The notes: generated by a model from the sequence alone, not told the origin. DNA of 64,000 nt from Gordonia sp. (in: high G+C Gram-positive bacteria) (GCF_020438995.1 NZ_JAGQTN010000041.1:48486-112485), one strand, 5' to 3'. Positions 43,317 through 52,524 are shown, counted from the first letter of the stretch. A program made the numbers and translations.

Positions 43317-44573
43317 GTGATCGACCTCAAGATTCTCCGCGACAACCCCGACCTCGTCCGTGCCTCGCAACGCAAACGCGGCGAGGACGAGGGTCTGGTC
43401 GATGCGTTGCTGACCGCCGACGCGACCCGCAGACACGCGATCGTCGAGGCCGACGGTCTGCGCGCCGAACAGAAAGCGCTCGGCAGGCAGGTCGGCAAGG
43501 CGTCCGGCGAGGAAAAGGCCGCGCTGCTCGCACGCGGCAAGGAACTCGCCGAGCAGGTCAAAGCGGCTGTCGCCCGGCAGAACGAGGCGGGCGAGTCGTC
43601 GGAGGCGGCGCATCGCTCGATCTCCAACATCGTTGCCGACGATGCCCCGGCAGGCGGCGAGGACGACTTCATCGTCCTTGAGCATGTGGGTGAGCCGCGG
43701 CAGATCGACGACCCGAAGGACCACCTCGAACTCGGTGAGTCGCTCGGCCTGATCGACATGAAACGCGGCACCAAGGTGTCCGGGTCGCGGTTCTACTTCC
43801 TCACCGGTCAGGGTGCGTTGCTGCAGCTCGGCCTGCTCAACATGGCCGCCGCGAAGGCCGTCGCCAACGATTTCACCCTCATGGTGCCGCCGGTGCTGGT
43901 ACGGCCCGAGGTGATGGCGGGCACCGGTTTCCTCGGCGCGCATTCGGCCGAGATCTACCACCTGCCCGACGACGACCTGTACCTCGTCGGTACCTCCGAG
44001 GTGCCGCTGGCCGGCTATCACATGGACGAGATCCTCGACCTGTCCGACGGGCCGAAGCGGTACGCGGGCTGGTCGAGCTGCTTCCGGCGCGAGGCCGGCA
44101 GCTACGGCAAGGACACCCGTGGCATCATCCGCGTGCACCAGTTCGACAAGGTCGAGGGCTTCATCTACTGCAAACCCGAGGAGGCCGAGGCCGAACACCG
44201 CAAGCTGCTCGGCTGGGAACGGGAGATGCTCGCCGCGATCGACGTGCCGTACCGGGTGATCGACGTCGCCGGTGGTGACCTCGGTTCGTCGGCGTCGCGC
44301 AAGTTCGACTGCGAGGCATGGGTGCCCACGCAGAACACCTACCGCGAGCTCACCTCCACCTCCAACTGCACCACCTTCCAGGCCCGGCGCCTCTCGATCC
44401 GCTACCGCGACGACAACGGAAAGCCGCAGGTCGCAGCCACCCTCAACGGCACTCTGGCCACCACCCGCTGGCTGGTGGCGATCCTGGAGAACCACCAGCA
44501 GCCCGACGGCTCGGTCGTCCTGCCGCCGGAACTGGCCCGGTTCGTCGGCACCGAGGTCCTTGAGCCGAAGTAG
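43317..44573 (+). CDS. serS: Seryl-tRNA synthetase
   Basis: The 418-residue class II enzyme charges tRNA-Ser. It has the N-terminal coiled-coil arm (residues about 30-100, [20 protein letters not shown]), motif 2 ([19 protein letters not shown]) and motif 3 ([19 protein letters not shown]). GTG 43317 follows TAGTGT (43303-43308) by 8 nt, predicting a leaderless mRNA. A nested hairpin follows the stop by 2 bp. Confidence 0.97.
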   Translation: MIDLKILRDNPDLVRASQRKRGEDEGLVDALLTADATRRHAIVEADGLRAEQKALGRQVGKASGEEKAALLARGKELAEQVKAAVARQNEAGESSEAAHRSISNIVADDAPAGGEDDFIVLEHVGEPRQIDDPKDHLELGESLGLIDMKRGTKVSGSRFYFLTGQGALLQLGLLNMAAAKAVANDFTLMVPPVLVRPEVMAGTGFLGAHSAEIYHLPDDDLYLVGTSEVPLAGYHMDEILDLSDGPKRYAGWSSCFRREAGSYGKDTRGIIRVHQFDKVEGFIYCKPEEAEAEHRKLLGWEREMLAAIDVPYRVIDVAGGDLGSSASRKFDCEAWVPTQNTYRELTSTSNCTTFQARRLSIRYRDDNGKPQVAATLNGTLATTRWLVAILENHQQPDGSVVLPPELARFVGTEVLEPK

Positions 44574-44575
44574 CT

Positions 44576-44648
44576 GTCCTAAACCCCACCGCTGAGCCGA
44601 GGCATCGCAATAATTGCGATGCCTCGGTCTATTCGTGGGGTTTAGGAC
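44576..44648 (+). terminator. Nested double hairpin after serS
   Basis: The outer 14-bp arms GTCCTAAACCCCAC (44576-44589) and complement (44635-44648) enclose an inner perfect 14-bp hairpin CCGAGGCATCGCAA (44597-44610) / complement (44614-44627) with a 3-nt loop. Confidence 0.75.
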
Positions 44649-44701
44649 GGGCGGACGCCACAACTGTATGTATGCTGTGGCGCCCGCTACACTTTCCGGA
44701 C

Positions 44702-45208
44702 ATGACGAAGCATTGGGTGGGGAAGTCCGTGGCAGGCGTCATCGTGGGGGCGGCGGCCGTCGGGGGTGTCGTGACCGGTGCCGGACCGGCGTCGGCGAAG
44801 GTCGAGCCGGGATTCTATGAGCTTACCACCGTGGTGACGGGCGGTCCGGCGTTCACGCCGTCGCCGTTGCCGTCCAACGCACGGGTGATCGGGAACCGGC
44901 TGTACTACGACGAGAGCGGTGTCGGGCCGTGGAACACCAACCAGTACGTGATCCGGCAGACCCGCGCGGGCGGAGTCGTCACCCCCGGTGGGCTCGGCGA
45001 CCTCATCTACCGGGCGGAACTGCGCAAAACCCGCACCGGGTACAAAGGTCCCCTCTACCTGCTCGGACTGCCCTACGGCCAGTTGGTGCTGCGTAAAGTG
45101 GACCGCAGGCATTCGGAATCCTTCCAGCAGACCCGCGAATCGAGGGATTCCGCGTATGCCGACGGCCCGGGCACTCCGGACGAGCAACTGGAACCCGAAC
45201 AGCAGTAA
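44702..45208 (+). CDS. Secreted protein of unknown function
   Basis: The 168-residue protein has a signal peptide (positively charged MTKHWVGK, hydrophobic VAGVIVGAAAVGGVV, cleavage after PASA near residue 30). The mature part starts KVEPGFYELTTVV and has no cysteine; the C-terminus is acidic and Gln/Glu-rich (DEQLEPEQQ). No family recognised. TACACT (44688-44693) ends 8 nt before the ATG. It precedes a tiny ORF and a transporter gene on the same strand. Confidence 0.72.
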   Translation: MTKHWVGKSVAGVIVGAAAVGGVVTGAGPASAKVEPGFYELTTVVTGGPAFTPSPLPSNARVIGNRLYYDESGVGPWNTNQYVIRQTRAGGVVTPGGLGDLIYRAELRKTRTGYKGPLYLLGLPYGQLVLRKVDRRHSESFQQTRESRDSAYADGPGTPDEQLEPEQQ

Positions 45209-45218
45209 AGGTGTAGCC

Positions 45219-45278
45219 ATGAACCGCGCCGCAGACTCCATCGACATGCCGGACGCGGGGTCCGGGTCCGGCCGATGA
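45219..45278 (+). CDS. Putative 19-residue coupling ORF
   Basis: ATG 45219 opens a 19-codon frame (MNRAADSIDMPDAGSGSGR) with AAAGG about 9 nt upstream. Its TGA overlaps the ATG of the transporter gene (ATGA), so ribosomes finishing it could restart there. No Shine-Dalgarno lies closer to the transporter start, which supports this role, but the peptide itself may be meaningless. Confidence 0.35.
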   Translation: MNRAADSIDMPDAGSGSGR

Positions 45279-46183
45279 TCGCGGGTTCGATTGTCGCGGC
45301 GGTCGGCGCGTTCGCGTTCGCGGCGGCGGCGGTGCTGCAGGCACTCGGCGCGGCTCGGGTGTCACGATGCGCGACGACCATCGAGGAACGACGCTGCTCG
45401 GACAAGTCGCATCCGTCGCTGCGATCGACCGGCGCGACCATGATCACCGGCCCGTTCCTGATCGGATTCGTCTTCGACGTCATCGGTTTCGTCGCCACCA
45501 TCGCGTCGGCCCGGATGATCCCGCTGTTCCTGTCGCAGACCATCATCTCGGCGCGGCTCGTGGCCACGGCGCTGCTGGCGATGGTGGTGATGAAGATCCA
45601 CCTGTCGCTACGTGACTGGATCGCGGTGCTGGTGGTGGTCTTCTCGCTCGTGTTGCTGGCGGTGTCGGCGGGCAAGGAGGGCGTCGACGATCAGCGGTGG
45701 ATGCACTGGTCCGTGCTCGCGGCGGGTCCGTTGTTGCTGCTGCTCGGGATCGTCGCGATGCGCCGGCTGCATCGTCATATCGCCTCGGCCACCGGCCTGA
45801 TCGCGGGCGCGATCTTCGGGGTGATGGCGGTCGCGTCCCGGATCGTTGACGGTCTTGACCCGTTCGACGTAACCGCCCTGTTCACCGATCCGGCGTTCTA
45901 CGGTCTGCTCATCAGCGGCATGTGCGGCTTCTATCTGTTCACCATCGCGTTGCAGACCGGGTCGGTCAACGGTGCGGCGGCGGCGCTGGTCGTCGGGCAA
46001 ACGGTGCTGCCAGGTGCGATCGGCATCGCCTTCCTCGGCGACGTCACCAGGTCCGGCTGGGGCCCGGTGGCGATCGTCGCATTCAGTGCGGCCGTAGTAG
46101 GCGGGGTGGTGCTCGCATGGTCAGGCGCGGTGACCACCGTAGAAAAAGCAGAAAACTCAACAGTGCACGTCCCCGTGGCCTGA
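45275..46183 (+). CDS. DMT-superfamily (EamA-like) membrane transporter
   Basis: The 302-residue protein has about nine hydrophobic helices in two half-repeats, matching drug/metabolite transporter-type permeases of actinobacteria. A loop with SRCATTIEERRCSD lies between helices 1 and 2. The substrate is unknown. The start overlaps the stop of a 19-codon ORF. It ends at a bidirectional hairpin facing the MBL-Rieske gene. Confidence 0.75.
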   Translation: MIAGSIVAAVGAFAFAAAAVLQALGAARVSRCATTIEERRCSDKSHPSLRSTGATMITGPFLIGFVFDVIGFVATIASARMIPLFLSQTIISARLVATALLAMVVMKIHLSLRDWIAVLVVVFSLVLLAVSAGKEGVDDQRWMHWSVLAAGPLLLLLGIVAMRRLHRHIASATGLIAGAIFGVMAVASRIVDGLDPFDVTALFTDPAFYGLLISGMCGFYLFTIALQTGSVNGAAAALVVGQTVLPGAIGIAFLGDVTRSGWGPVAIVAFSAAVVGGVVLAWSGAVTTVEKAENSTVHVPVA

Positions 46184-46190
46184 ACAACCC

Positions 46191-46260
46191 TTCCCGCTCA
46201 ACAATTTCCCTCAGCACCGGGCGGATCAATTCAGCGTCGAATGAATCCGTTGAGCGGGAA
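46191..46260. terminator. Bidirectional hairpin between convergent genes
   Basis: TTCCCGCTCAAC (46191-46202) is complementary to GTTGAGCGGGAA (46249-46260), 7 bp after one stop and 5 bp after the other. The 46-nt interior contains further imperfect pairing. Confidence 0.65.
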
Positions 46261-46265
46261 CGATT

Positions 46266-47936
46266 TTACAGCTTTTCGGCGCGGAGGTCGTGGCCCTTGG
46301 TGGTGAGGCAGCGGCCGGTGGGGAGGTTCCATTCCCAGCCGTGGAGGTTGCAGGTGAGTTTGTCGCCGTCGACGACGCCGAACTTGTCGAGGTCGGCCTT
46401 CAGGTGCGGGCAGCGGCGCTGAATCTCCCAGCCGTCCTTACGGATCGACGCGTCGTCGTCGTGCGCTTCGGCGAACCAGCCGTCGGCGTAGGCGATGCGT
46501 TCGTCGGTGAGGCATTTGAAGAATGTGTACAGGTACTCGTTGTAGCCGCCGATGCGCCAGGTGGTGAACCGGGTCGACAGGAAGATGGTGTTGACCCAGT
46601 CGGGTTCGTTGTCGCGCAACACCGTTCGCACGATCTCGGTGGCGATGCGGAACCCGTACCGGTACTTTCCCTCACCCTCCTTCGGTTCGCGCACAATACG
46701 ATTCGGGAAATCCAGGACGACGATCTCGGTCTCGTCGGTGACTTCCTTCGATGAACTGTGCGGGGTCATCACCAGACCGACCGGATAGCCGATGCCGTCG
46801 CAGATCAGATCTGATTGCCTCATGATCGGTTCGAACAGGTCGCGCAGCGCCGGCAGCAGCTTGTCGCCCTCGGCGGGCGCCCAGGTGGCCTTCTCCGCGG
46901 CGATGATCGGCGCGAACTTGGCCTGCATCCGCTCCAGATAGGCCTTCTTGTTGGGGCCGAACACCTCCTCCGGCGGATACGGATGTTCGATGCCGTCGAG
47001 CGTCGACCCGGTGAAATCGGCCGCCGACCCCGACACCATCATCAGCCCACGATGCTTCACGCCGTCGTCGGTGCCGTGGATGCGCATCTGCTCCAGGAAC
47101 GTCATCTGGTCGGGGAAGATCGACGTAACGTCGCCGGGCACAGGATTGGTGCCGGGCGCCACGTCGAGATCGCCGATCGCCCCGGCCTTGATGTCACTGT
47201 CGGCGATGCCGGAACCGAGGTCGTTGACCGAGTACAGGTCCTCATCGAGGAACATCGGCGGCCCCGCCGACGGCACCACCCACGTGGCCCCGACCTGATC
47301 GATGTACGAACGTGCCCGGTCCATGCCGCGCTGACGTTTCTGCGCCGCGAAATTGGCCTTGGACTTGCGGGGGATGTCGTAGACCATCGGGTACCAGATG
47401 GCGCCCGAATACTGCAGCAGGTGCACGTCGACATGCCCGAACGCCTCGTCGACGACGTCGAGGTCGACGGGCCGGGCGTCGTTCATGTTGAAGCAGACCG
47501 TCTCGCCGTCGGACACGATGAGCCCGGAGTCACCGATCGGGCCGTCGGCGGGGGCCCGCAACGCGATGATCATGATGTCGAGCGACCCCTTGTCGCCCGT
47601 GACAGTGGTCTTCACCGAGTCGGTGGTCTCGACGAACTTGTGGAAACCGAGTCGTTCGAGTTCGCGTTTGAGGTCGGGCACCGGATAGTCGGGCAGCAGG
47701 ACGGTGGTGTCCTTGTCGACGTTGTCGCGCAGGTTGACCTCGTCGAAGTGGTCGCGGTGCAGGTGCGAGACGTACAGGTAGTCGCACTTGCCGAGCGCCT
47801 TCCAGTCCAGCTCGGAGTTGTCCGGGAACGGGATCCAGGAGGCAAAGTATGCGGGATTGACCCACGGGTCGCAGAGGATCGAGCCGGCGGCGGTCTCGAT
47901 GTGGAAACCGGCATGTCCGATGCTGGTGATCTTCAC
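46266..47936 (-). CDS. Metallo-beta-lactamase fold plus Rieske [2Fe-2S] protein
   Basis: The 556-residue protein has an N-terminal UlaG-like metallo-beta-lactamase domain (SHLHRDHFDE supplies the HxHxDH ligands) and a C-terminal Rieske cluster (RRCPHLKADL and LTCNLHGWEWN, the C-x-H and C-x2-H pairs). The same two modules occur in CMP-sialic acid hydroxylase-like proteins, so an oxygenase or hydroxylase reaction is possible; the substrate is unknown. GTG 47936 has AAAGG 8 nt upstream. It is monocistronic. Confidence 0.83.
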   Translation of the reverse strand: MKITSIGHAGFHIETAAGSILCDPWVNPAYFASWIPFPDNSELDWKALGKCDYLYVSHLHRDHFDEVNLRDNVDKDTTVLLPDYPVPDLKRELERLGFHKFVETTDSVKTTVTGDKGSLDIMIIALRAPADGPIGDSGLIVSDGETVCFNMNDARPVDLDVVDEAFGHVDVHLLQYSGAIWYPMVYDIPRKSKANFAAQKRQRGMDRARSYIDQVGATWVVPSAGPPMFLDEDLYSVNDLGSGIADSDIKAGAIGDLDVAPGTNPVPGDVTSIFPDQMTFLEQMRIHGTDDGVKHRGLMMVSGSAADFTGSTLDGIEHPYPPEEVFGPNKKAYLERMQAKFAPIIAAEKATWAPAEGDKLLPALRDLFEPIMRQSDLICDGIGYPVGLVMTPHSSSKEVTDETEIVVLDFPNRIVREPKEGEGKYRYGFRIATEIVRTVLRDNEPDWVNTIFLSTRFTTWRIGGYNEYLYTFFKCLTDERIAYADGWFAEAHDDDASIRKDGWEIQRRCPHLKADLDKFGVVDGDKLTCNLHGWEWNLPTGRCLTTKGHDLRAEKL

Positions 47937-48145
47937 GATCTGGGCCTTTCAGGTGTCGCGCGGGCTGGCGCGATGCGTACGTCAATTGTCCAGAGTATCG
48001 AGTCCGATGGCGTCAGGACTGGGCCCTCTGTCACACCTGGTGCGGATGTGACGGGACATACACATCGGCGGGTGCGACTCCGGATGGTGTACCGGATGGT
48101 GTAACGGCGCGACCGATCCGCGCCCACCTGGTTAAGCTCGTCGTC

Positions 48146-48892
48146 ATGGAACCCCTCTATGGCACCGTGATCACCGCTGCCCGACTGTTGTGGCTGGCCG
48201 AAGGCCTCAAATTCGGCGTATCCGGCGTCGGGAACGTTCCCAAGACCGGGCCGGGTGTGGTCGCGGTCAACCACACCGGCTACATGGACTTCACCTACGC
48301 CGGTATCCCCGCCTTCCTGCAGGGGCGTCGCAAGGTGCGGTTCATGGCCAAGAAAGAGGTCTTCGACAACAAGATCGCCGGACCGCTGATGCGGCGGATG
48401 CGGCACATCCCCGTCGACCGCGGCGCGGGTGCCGAGAGTTACGCGCAGGCCGTCGACTATCTCAAGCAGGGCGAACTCGTCGGCGTGTTCCCGGAGGCGA
48501 CGATCTCCCGCAGCTTCGAGATCAAGGAGTTCAAGTCGGGCGCGGCGCGGATGGCCCTGGATGCGAACGCACCGATCATCCCGACGGTGATGTGGGGTTC
48601 GCAGCGCATCTGGACCAAGGGCCACCCGAAGCGCCTCGGCCGCACCGGGGTCAAGATCCTGATCAGCGTGTGCGAGCCGATCGACCCGGTCGGCGACGCG
48701 GACGCGATCACCGCGCAGCTGCACAAGGTGATGAGCGAGAAGCTGCTCGAATTGCAGGACGCCTACGGCACGCATCCGTCGGGCGAGTTCTGGGTGCCCG
48801 CCCGGCTCGGTGGTTCGGCGCCCACCCTTGAGGAAGCCAACGAACTCGACGCCGCCGACCAGGCCAGACGGGCCAGAAAGAAACCCGAGTGA
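48146..48892 (+). CDS. 1-Acylglycerol-3-phosphate O-acyltransferase-type protein
   Basis: The 248-residue protein has the PlsC acyltransferase motifs: NHTGYMD (the HX4D catalytic pair), GVFPEATIS and IPTVMWGSQ. It should acylate lysophosphatidic acid or a related acceptor at the membrane surface. By synteny it equals the Rv3814c-Rv3816c group. TAAGCT (48133-48138) ends 7 nt before the ATG, indicating a leaderless mRNA. The HAD phosphatase gene overlaps its end by 4 bp, suggesting joint lipid metabolism. Confidence 0.9.
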   Translation: MEPLYGTVITAARLLWLAEGLKFGVSGVGNVPKTGPGVVAVNHTGYMDFTYAGIPAFLQGRRKVRFMAKKEVFDNKIAGPLMRRMRHIPVDRGAGAESYAQAVDYLKQGELVGVFPEATISRSFEIKEFKSGAARMALDANAPIIPTVMWGSQRIWTKGHPKRLGRTGVKILISVCEPIDPVGDADAITAQLHKVMSEKLLELQDAYGTHPSGEFWVPARLGGSAPTLEEANELDAADQARRARKKPE

Positions 48893-49728
48893 CGCCGCGC
48901 CTATCGCAGCCGCCGACGCTGATCGCCAGCGACGTCGACGGCACCCTCATCGACAGCTGCAGCCTGGTGTCACAGCGCACCCTCGACGTGCTCGGCGCCG
49001 CCCGTGACGCCGGAACCGAGTTCGTGCTGGCGACTGGCCGGCCGCCGCGCTGGATTCCGGAGATCACCGAGCAGTTCGCCGGAACCCGCGCCCGGGTGCG
49101 GTACGCCGTCTGCGCCAACGGCGCCATCGTGTACGACCTGGAGAACGACCGGATCCTGCACGCGGCGCAACTCGCCCCCGACGTGCAGCGGCACCTCGGC
49201 GACATAGTCGCCCGGCTGCTGCCCACCGCCGGTGTCGCCTCTGAACGTGCCGGTAACTCGGCCTACGACACCGCGACCCCACCGTTCGTGGCCTCGCCCG
49301 GCTACCAGCACGCCTGGCTCAACCCCGACCACATCGAGGTTTCCAACGACGAGATCTTCGCCGAACCAGCCGTGAAACTGCTGGTCCGGGTGCCGGAGAT
49401 GCAGAGCCGCGACATGGCCACCGTTCTGGCCGGCGAGGTAGGCGATCTTGCCCAGATCACCTACTCCACCTCCCACGGCCTGATCGAACTCTCGGTACCC
49501 GACACCCACAAGGCGTCCGGGCTGCGCACGCTGATCGACCTCGCCGGCCTCGGCCCAGTGACGTCGGTGGCGTTCGGCGACATGCCCAACGACATCGAGA
49601 TGCTCACCTGGGCCGACCACGGCGTCGCGATGGCCCACAGCGATCCGGCCGCCCTCGCCGCCGCCGACGAGGTGACCGCGGGCAACGACGACGACGGAGT
49701 GGCCGTAGTCCTGGAACGCTGGTTCTGA
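48889..49728 (+). CDS. HAD-superfamily (Cof-type) phosphatase
   Basis: The 279-residue protein has HAD motif I (ASDVDGTLID, nucleophile Asp), motif II (VLATGRPPRW), a catalytic Lys in EPAVKLLVR and motif IV (VAFGDMPNDIEML). The inserted cap domain between motifs II and III is type IIB, as in Cof/YbiV phosphatases. Substrates are usually sugar or cofactor phosphates. Coupled to the acyltransferase by GTGA overlap; synteny suggests Rv3813c. Confidence 0.9.
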   Translation: MTPRLSQPPTLIASDVDGTLIDSCSLVSQRTLDVLGAARDAGTEFVLATGRPPRWIPEITEQFAGTRARVRYAVCANGAIVYDLENDRILHAAQLAPDVQRHLGDIVARLLPTAGVASERAGNSAYDTATPPFVASPGYQHAWLNPDHIEVSNDEIFAEPAVKLLVRVPEMQSRDMATVLAGEVGDLAQITYSTSHGLIELSVPDTHKASGLRTLIDLAGLGPVTSVAFGDMPNDIEMLTWADHGVAMAHSDPAALAAADEVTAGNDDDGVAVVLERWF

Positions 49729-49756
49729 ACCCGCGGTGGCCGTTGAGCACGCGGAT

Positions 49757-50806
49757 CTACCGGAGGATCTCCTCGATCGAGGAGGCGGTCACGGCCCGCA
49801 CCGTCCATGTGCTGAGCTGATCGGTATCGGTGCACGCATTGATCCGGTCGCGGGATGCGTCGTCGACGGCGATGTTCTTCGTCGCGAGCATCGTCAGAAG
49901 TGTCTTGGCCTGATTCGCCACCTGCCGTTCGAGTCCTTGCTCGAGTCCTTGCTCGAGTCCTCGTTCGAGTCCTCGTTCGAGTCCTTGCTCGAGTCCTTGC
50001 TCGAGTCCTTGCTCGAGTCCTCGTTCGAGTCCTCGTTCGAGTCCCTGTTCGAGTCCCTGTTCGAGTCCCTGTTCCAGACCCGCTCGCAGACCCTCCCGGA
50101 GCCCTTCCGTCTGAGCTTCGGCTTTGAGTTTGTCGATGAGTTCGCGGCCCCAATCGGTTTCCGCGACCCATGCGTGGGATTGGGTTGTCAAAACGACCTC
50201 CAGTTGCGCTAGGACATGGGCAGGGAAGACGGTCTGTGTGATCGCAGCGTACATCCGATGATTGACGATGTCAGGGTCGAAAACCGCTGGAAGTGCACGG
50301 AGAACATCCCAGTTGCCGGGATGCGTCATTGCCGAGAGCATCGCCAGATCGGGATCGGCGCGCGCGGCCGCGGTATTGGTGATGGGAGGTATCCGGGATG
50401 GACCCAGAACTATCGGGATGAAGGAGCCGTGTCCGGTCTCGACTGGTGTGGCGGCCCATCGTGCTGTTCTCTCGTCGGGACACAGGACGAGCAGGTAGAC
50501 GGCATGTCGGAGGCGGCTCCGCAAGGCGGCCGCGTAGTGCGGCCAACTGAACCGCTTGTCGTTGTCGGGTCGCCGTTGGTTCTCGACGATGAGACCAGCC
50601 ACGGGGTCGCCTGCGGAGTCGCGAAGGACCAGAACGGCGTCGGCGAGGAGCTGTTTGGGGACGGCATCGGTCAGATCCGAGTCGTCGACGGTGACACTGT
50701 CGTGTTCGGGCACCGTGACCTGGGCGAGGCCGGTGAGCAACTCGACCCCGAACTCCGCGCGGTTACGGATCAGTTCAAGGGGCGCTTCGTGTTCCGGTGA
50801 CGGCAT
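49757..50806 (-). CDS. PD-(D/E)XK-like nuclease protein (Rpn-related) with GLEQ repeats
   Basis: The 349-residue protein resembles a large actinobacterial family with a predicted PD-(D/E)XK nuclease core: ADAVLVLRD, GLIVENQRRPDNDKRFSWPHY and LLVLCPDERTARWAA supply the likely D...ExQ and K/R region. Rpn relatives promote recombination. The C-terminal third is a run of GLEQ/GLER tetrapeptides forming a charged helix, then QVANQAKTLLTML. TACCAT (complement of 50814-50819) ends 7 nt before the ATG. Cellular role is unknown; defence or recombination are options. Confidence 0.65.
   Translation of the reverse strand: MPSPEHEAPLELIRNRAEFGVELLTGLAQVTVPEHDSVTVDDSDLTDAVPKQLLADAVLVLRDSAGDPVAGLIVENQRRPDNDKRFSWPHYAAALRSRLRHAVYLLVLCPDERTARWAATPVETGHGSFIPIVLGPSRIPPITNTAAARADPDLAMLSAMTHPGNWDVLRALPAVFDPDIVNHRMYAAITQTVFPAHVLAQLEVVLTTQSHAWVAETDWGRELIDKLKAEAQTEGLREGLRAGLEQGLEQGLEQGLERGLERGLEQGLEQGLEQGLERGLERGLEQGLEQGLERQVANQAKTLLTMLATKNIAVDDASRDRINACTDTDQLSTWTVRAVTASSIEEILR
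49928..50088 (-). repeat. 12-bp coding repeats (GLEQ/GLER)
   Basis: About 13 copies of cgagtccttgct / cgagtcctcgtt run head to tail within the nuclease-like gene. In-frame copy-number change would lengthen or shorten the helix without a frameshift. Confidence 0.85.
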
Positions 50807-50944
50807 GGAACAAATGGTATGGCCCTGTTCGCGCATCGGGTCGCGTGAGCAGGGCCTGTCGGCACATCTGTGGATAAGTATTCAGTTGTACACAGCCAGC
50901 GGTCGGCACACGCAGCCGCAGTCAGGTGGTCGACAATGGCAGTC

Positions 50945-51826
50945 ATGAGATGGGACAGTTTCGTCGGCACGCTTACGGGGATCGGGCACGTCACGCCGAA
51001 CATGATCCGTGCGACGTTCGTCGTCGACGGTGGGTATGTGCCTATCAGACCCGGCGATGAGTCGGTGGTGCTGTACTTTTCCCGAGACGGCGTCGCGTTG
51101 CGGACCGAGCAGAGCGACGGCCCGGAGTCGTTCGGGGGCTGGGAGGTCGCCGACACCGAGCGCAGCCTGGGTAACCGCAACTTCACGATCCGCGGCTACG
51201 ACAACGTATCTCGCGAGCTGATCATCGACATTGCCGAGCATCCGCATGGACTCGCCGTCGACTGGTTCCGCAAGGCGGAGCCGGGGTGGCAACTGCTGAT
51301 GGCCGGTCCGCGGTCGTGGTACGACCCGCCCGCCGACGCCACGCGGCATGTGCTGGGCGCAGACCTGGCGGCGTTGCCGGCGCTCGCCCGTATCCTGGAG
51401 AACACACCCGGCCATATAGCCGTCACGGTTCTCGCCGAAGTGCTTGATGCCGAGGATCTTTCATACCTTCCGCACCGAGACAACACCACCGTCGTCGAAT
51501 TGGTCGGTTCGGGAAACGATGCCGCTGAGTCGCGGTTGTCGGCGGCCCTGGCCGAACTCGACCCGAAACCCGATGCCTATGTCTGGTACTCGGCTGAATC
51601 AGCCGATATTCGCGCCGCCAAAAAGACCTTGCGTGCAGCGGGATTCGGCAGAGACCGGTACGACGTCGTCGGCTACTGGCGGCGGGATTCCGAGCGGTGG
51701 CTCACGCGCTTCAATGCGCGGGCCGACGAGTTCATGAAGGTTTATGACCAGGCGGTGGCTGCGGGGCAGTCTGCTGACGAGGCGATGGACACCTACGAGC
51801 AGGCGCTCGAACAGGCAGGGCTGTAA
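50945..51826 (+). CDS. Siderophore-interacting protein (FAD ferric-siderophore reductase)
   Basis: The 293-residue protein matches the ViuB/SIP family: an FAD-binding barrel (NFTIRGYD replaces the common RxYTxR-type motif) followed by the SIP domain with LGADLAALPALARIL and AYVWYSAESADIRAAKKTLR and VVGYWRRD near the end. It should release iron by reducing cytoplasmic ferric siderophores. ATG 50945 is chosen because GACAAT (50932-50937) ends 7 nt before it; ATG 50936 is an alternative. A single perfect DnaA box lies upstream at 50869-50877. No DtxR box was found here. Confidence 0.88.
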   Translation: MRWDSFVGTLTGIGHVTPNMIRATFVVDGGYVPIRPGDESVVLYFSRDGVALRTEQSDGPESFGGWEVADTERSLGNRNFTIRGYDNVSRELIIDIAEHPHGLAVDWFRKAEPGWQLLMAGPRSWYDPPADATRHVLGADLAALPALARILENTPGHIAVTVLAEVLDAEDLSYLPHRDNTTVVELVGSGNDAAESRLSAALAELDPKPDAYVWYSAESADIRAAKKTLRAAGFGRDRYDVVGYWRRDSERWLTRFNARADEFMKVYDQAVAAGQSADEAMDTYEQALEQAGL

Positions 51827-51855
51827 CGGATCTGGTGTCGGTCAAGGAGAGTGGG

Positions 51856-52524
51856 ATGGGTGATCGGTCGGCCGGTGTGCTGTGGCGTGCGGGTCATCTT
51901 GCCGGTGAGTACACGGTGCTGCCTGACGGATGTATGGACATCATTTGGAGCGGTGAGCGGCTCCTCGTCGCAGGTCCCGACACCGGTCCTTATGTCGGGA
52001 GTTCGCCGAACACGTGGTCGCCCATAGGGTTTCGGTTCCGTCCCGGTGTCGGACCCTCGGTGATCGGCCACGCCGCCCACGCTCTGACCGATGTCCGAAT
52101 CCCCGCCGCGGATCTCTGGCCGTCGTACCGGGTCGATCAGTGGACCGAACAGCTTTGCGGCGGTGATGATCCCGCGGCAGCACTGGCGATGCTCTGTACG
52201 GAAACGGCTTATCGTCCCCCACCGGTGGCGGCTGCCGCGACGATGCTCGGCGATGGCGGTTCTGTGGCGGACACTGCCGACCGACTCGGCATCACCACCC
52301 GGACTCTGCACCGACTATCATTGCAGCACTTCGGGTATGGACCCAAGACACTCGCCCGGATCCTGCGCATGCAACGCGCCGTCGCCCTGCTGCCCCGCGC
52401 CGATCCCACGACCGTCTCGCATGCGGTGGGCTACGCCGACTACGCGCACATGTTCCGCGATCTCACCGAGCTCACCGGCCGATCACCGGTCACCTTCACC
52501 GCCGATCAGGCGAGCGCACAGTAG
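51856..52524 (+). CDS. AraC-family transcriptional regulator
   Basis: The 222-residue protein has a C-terminal AraC double helix-turn-helix (VADTADRLGITTRTLHRLS, then SHAVGYADYAHMFRDLTELT). The N-terminal part (EYTVLPDGCMDIIWSG, VGIRFRPG-like FRFRPGVGPSVIG) resembles the ligand-binding domain common in this subfamily. AAGGAG lies 8 nt before ATG 51856, so translation does not start at GTG 51835. It is 29 bp downstream of the SIP gene and may be co-transcribed. The 3' end overlaps the convergent VOC gene by 19 bp. Confidence 0.85.
   Translation: MGDRSAGVLWRAGHLAGEYTVLPDGCMDIIWSGERLLVAGPDTGPYVGSSPNTWSPIGFRFRPGVGPSVIGHAAHALTDVRIPAADLWPSYRVDQWTEQLCGGDDPAAALAMLCTETAYRPPPVAAAATMLGDGGSVADTADRLGITTRTLHRLSLQHFGYGPKTLARILRMQRAVALLPRADPTTVSHAVGYADYAHMFRDLTELTGRSPVTFTADQASAQ

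Noticed and set aside
49855-50127. Val/Arg repeat frame on the plus strand over the GLEQ repeats
   Set aside because: Low-complexity shadow of the minus-strand repeats.
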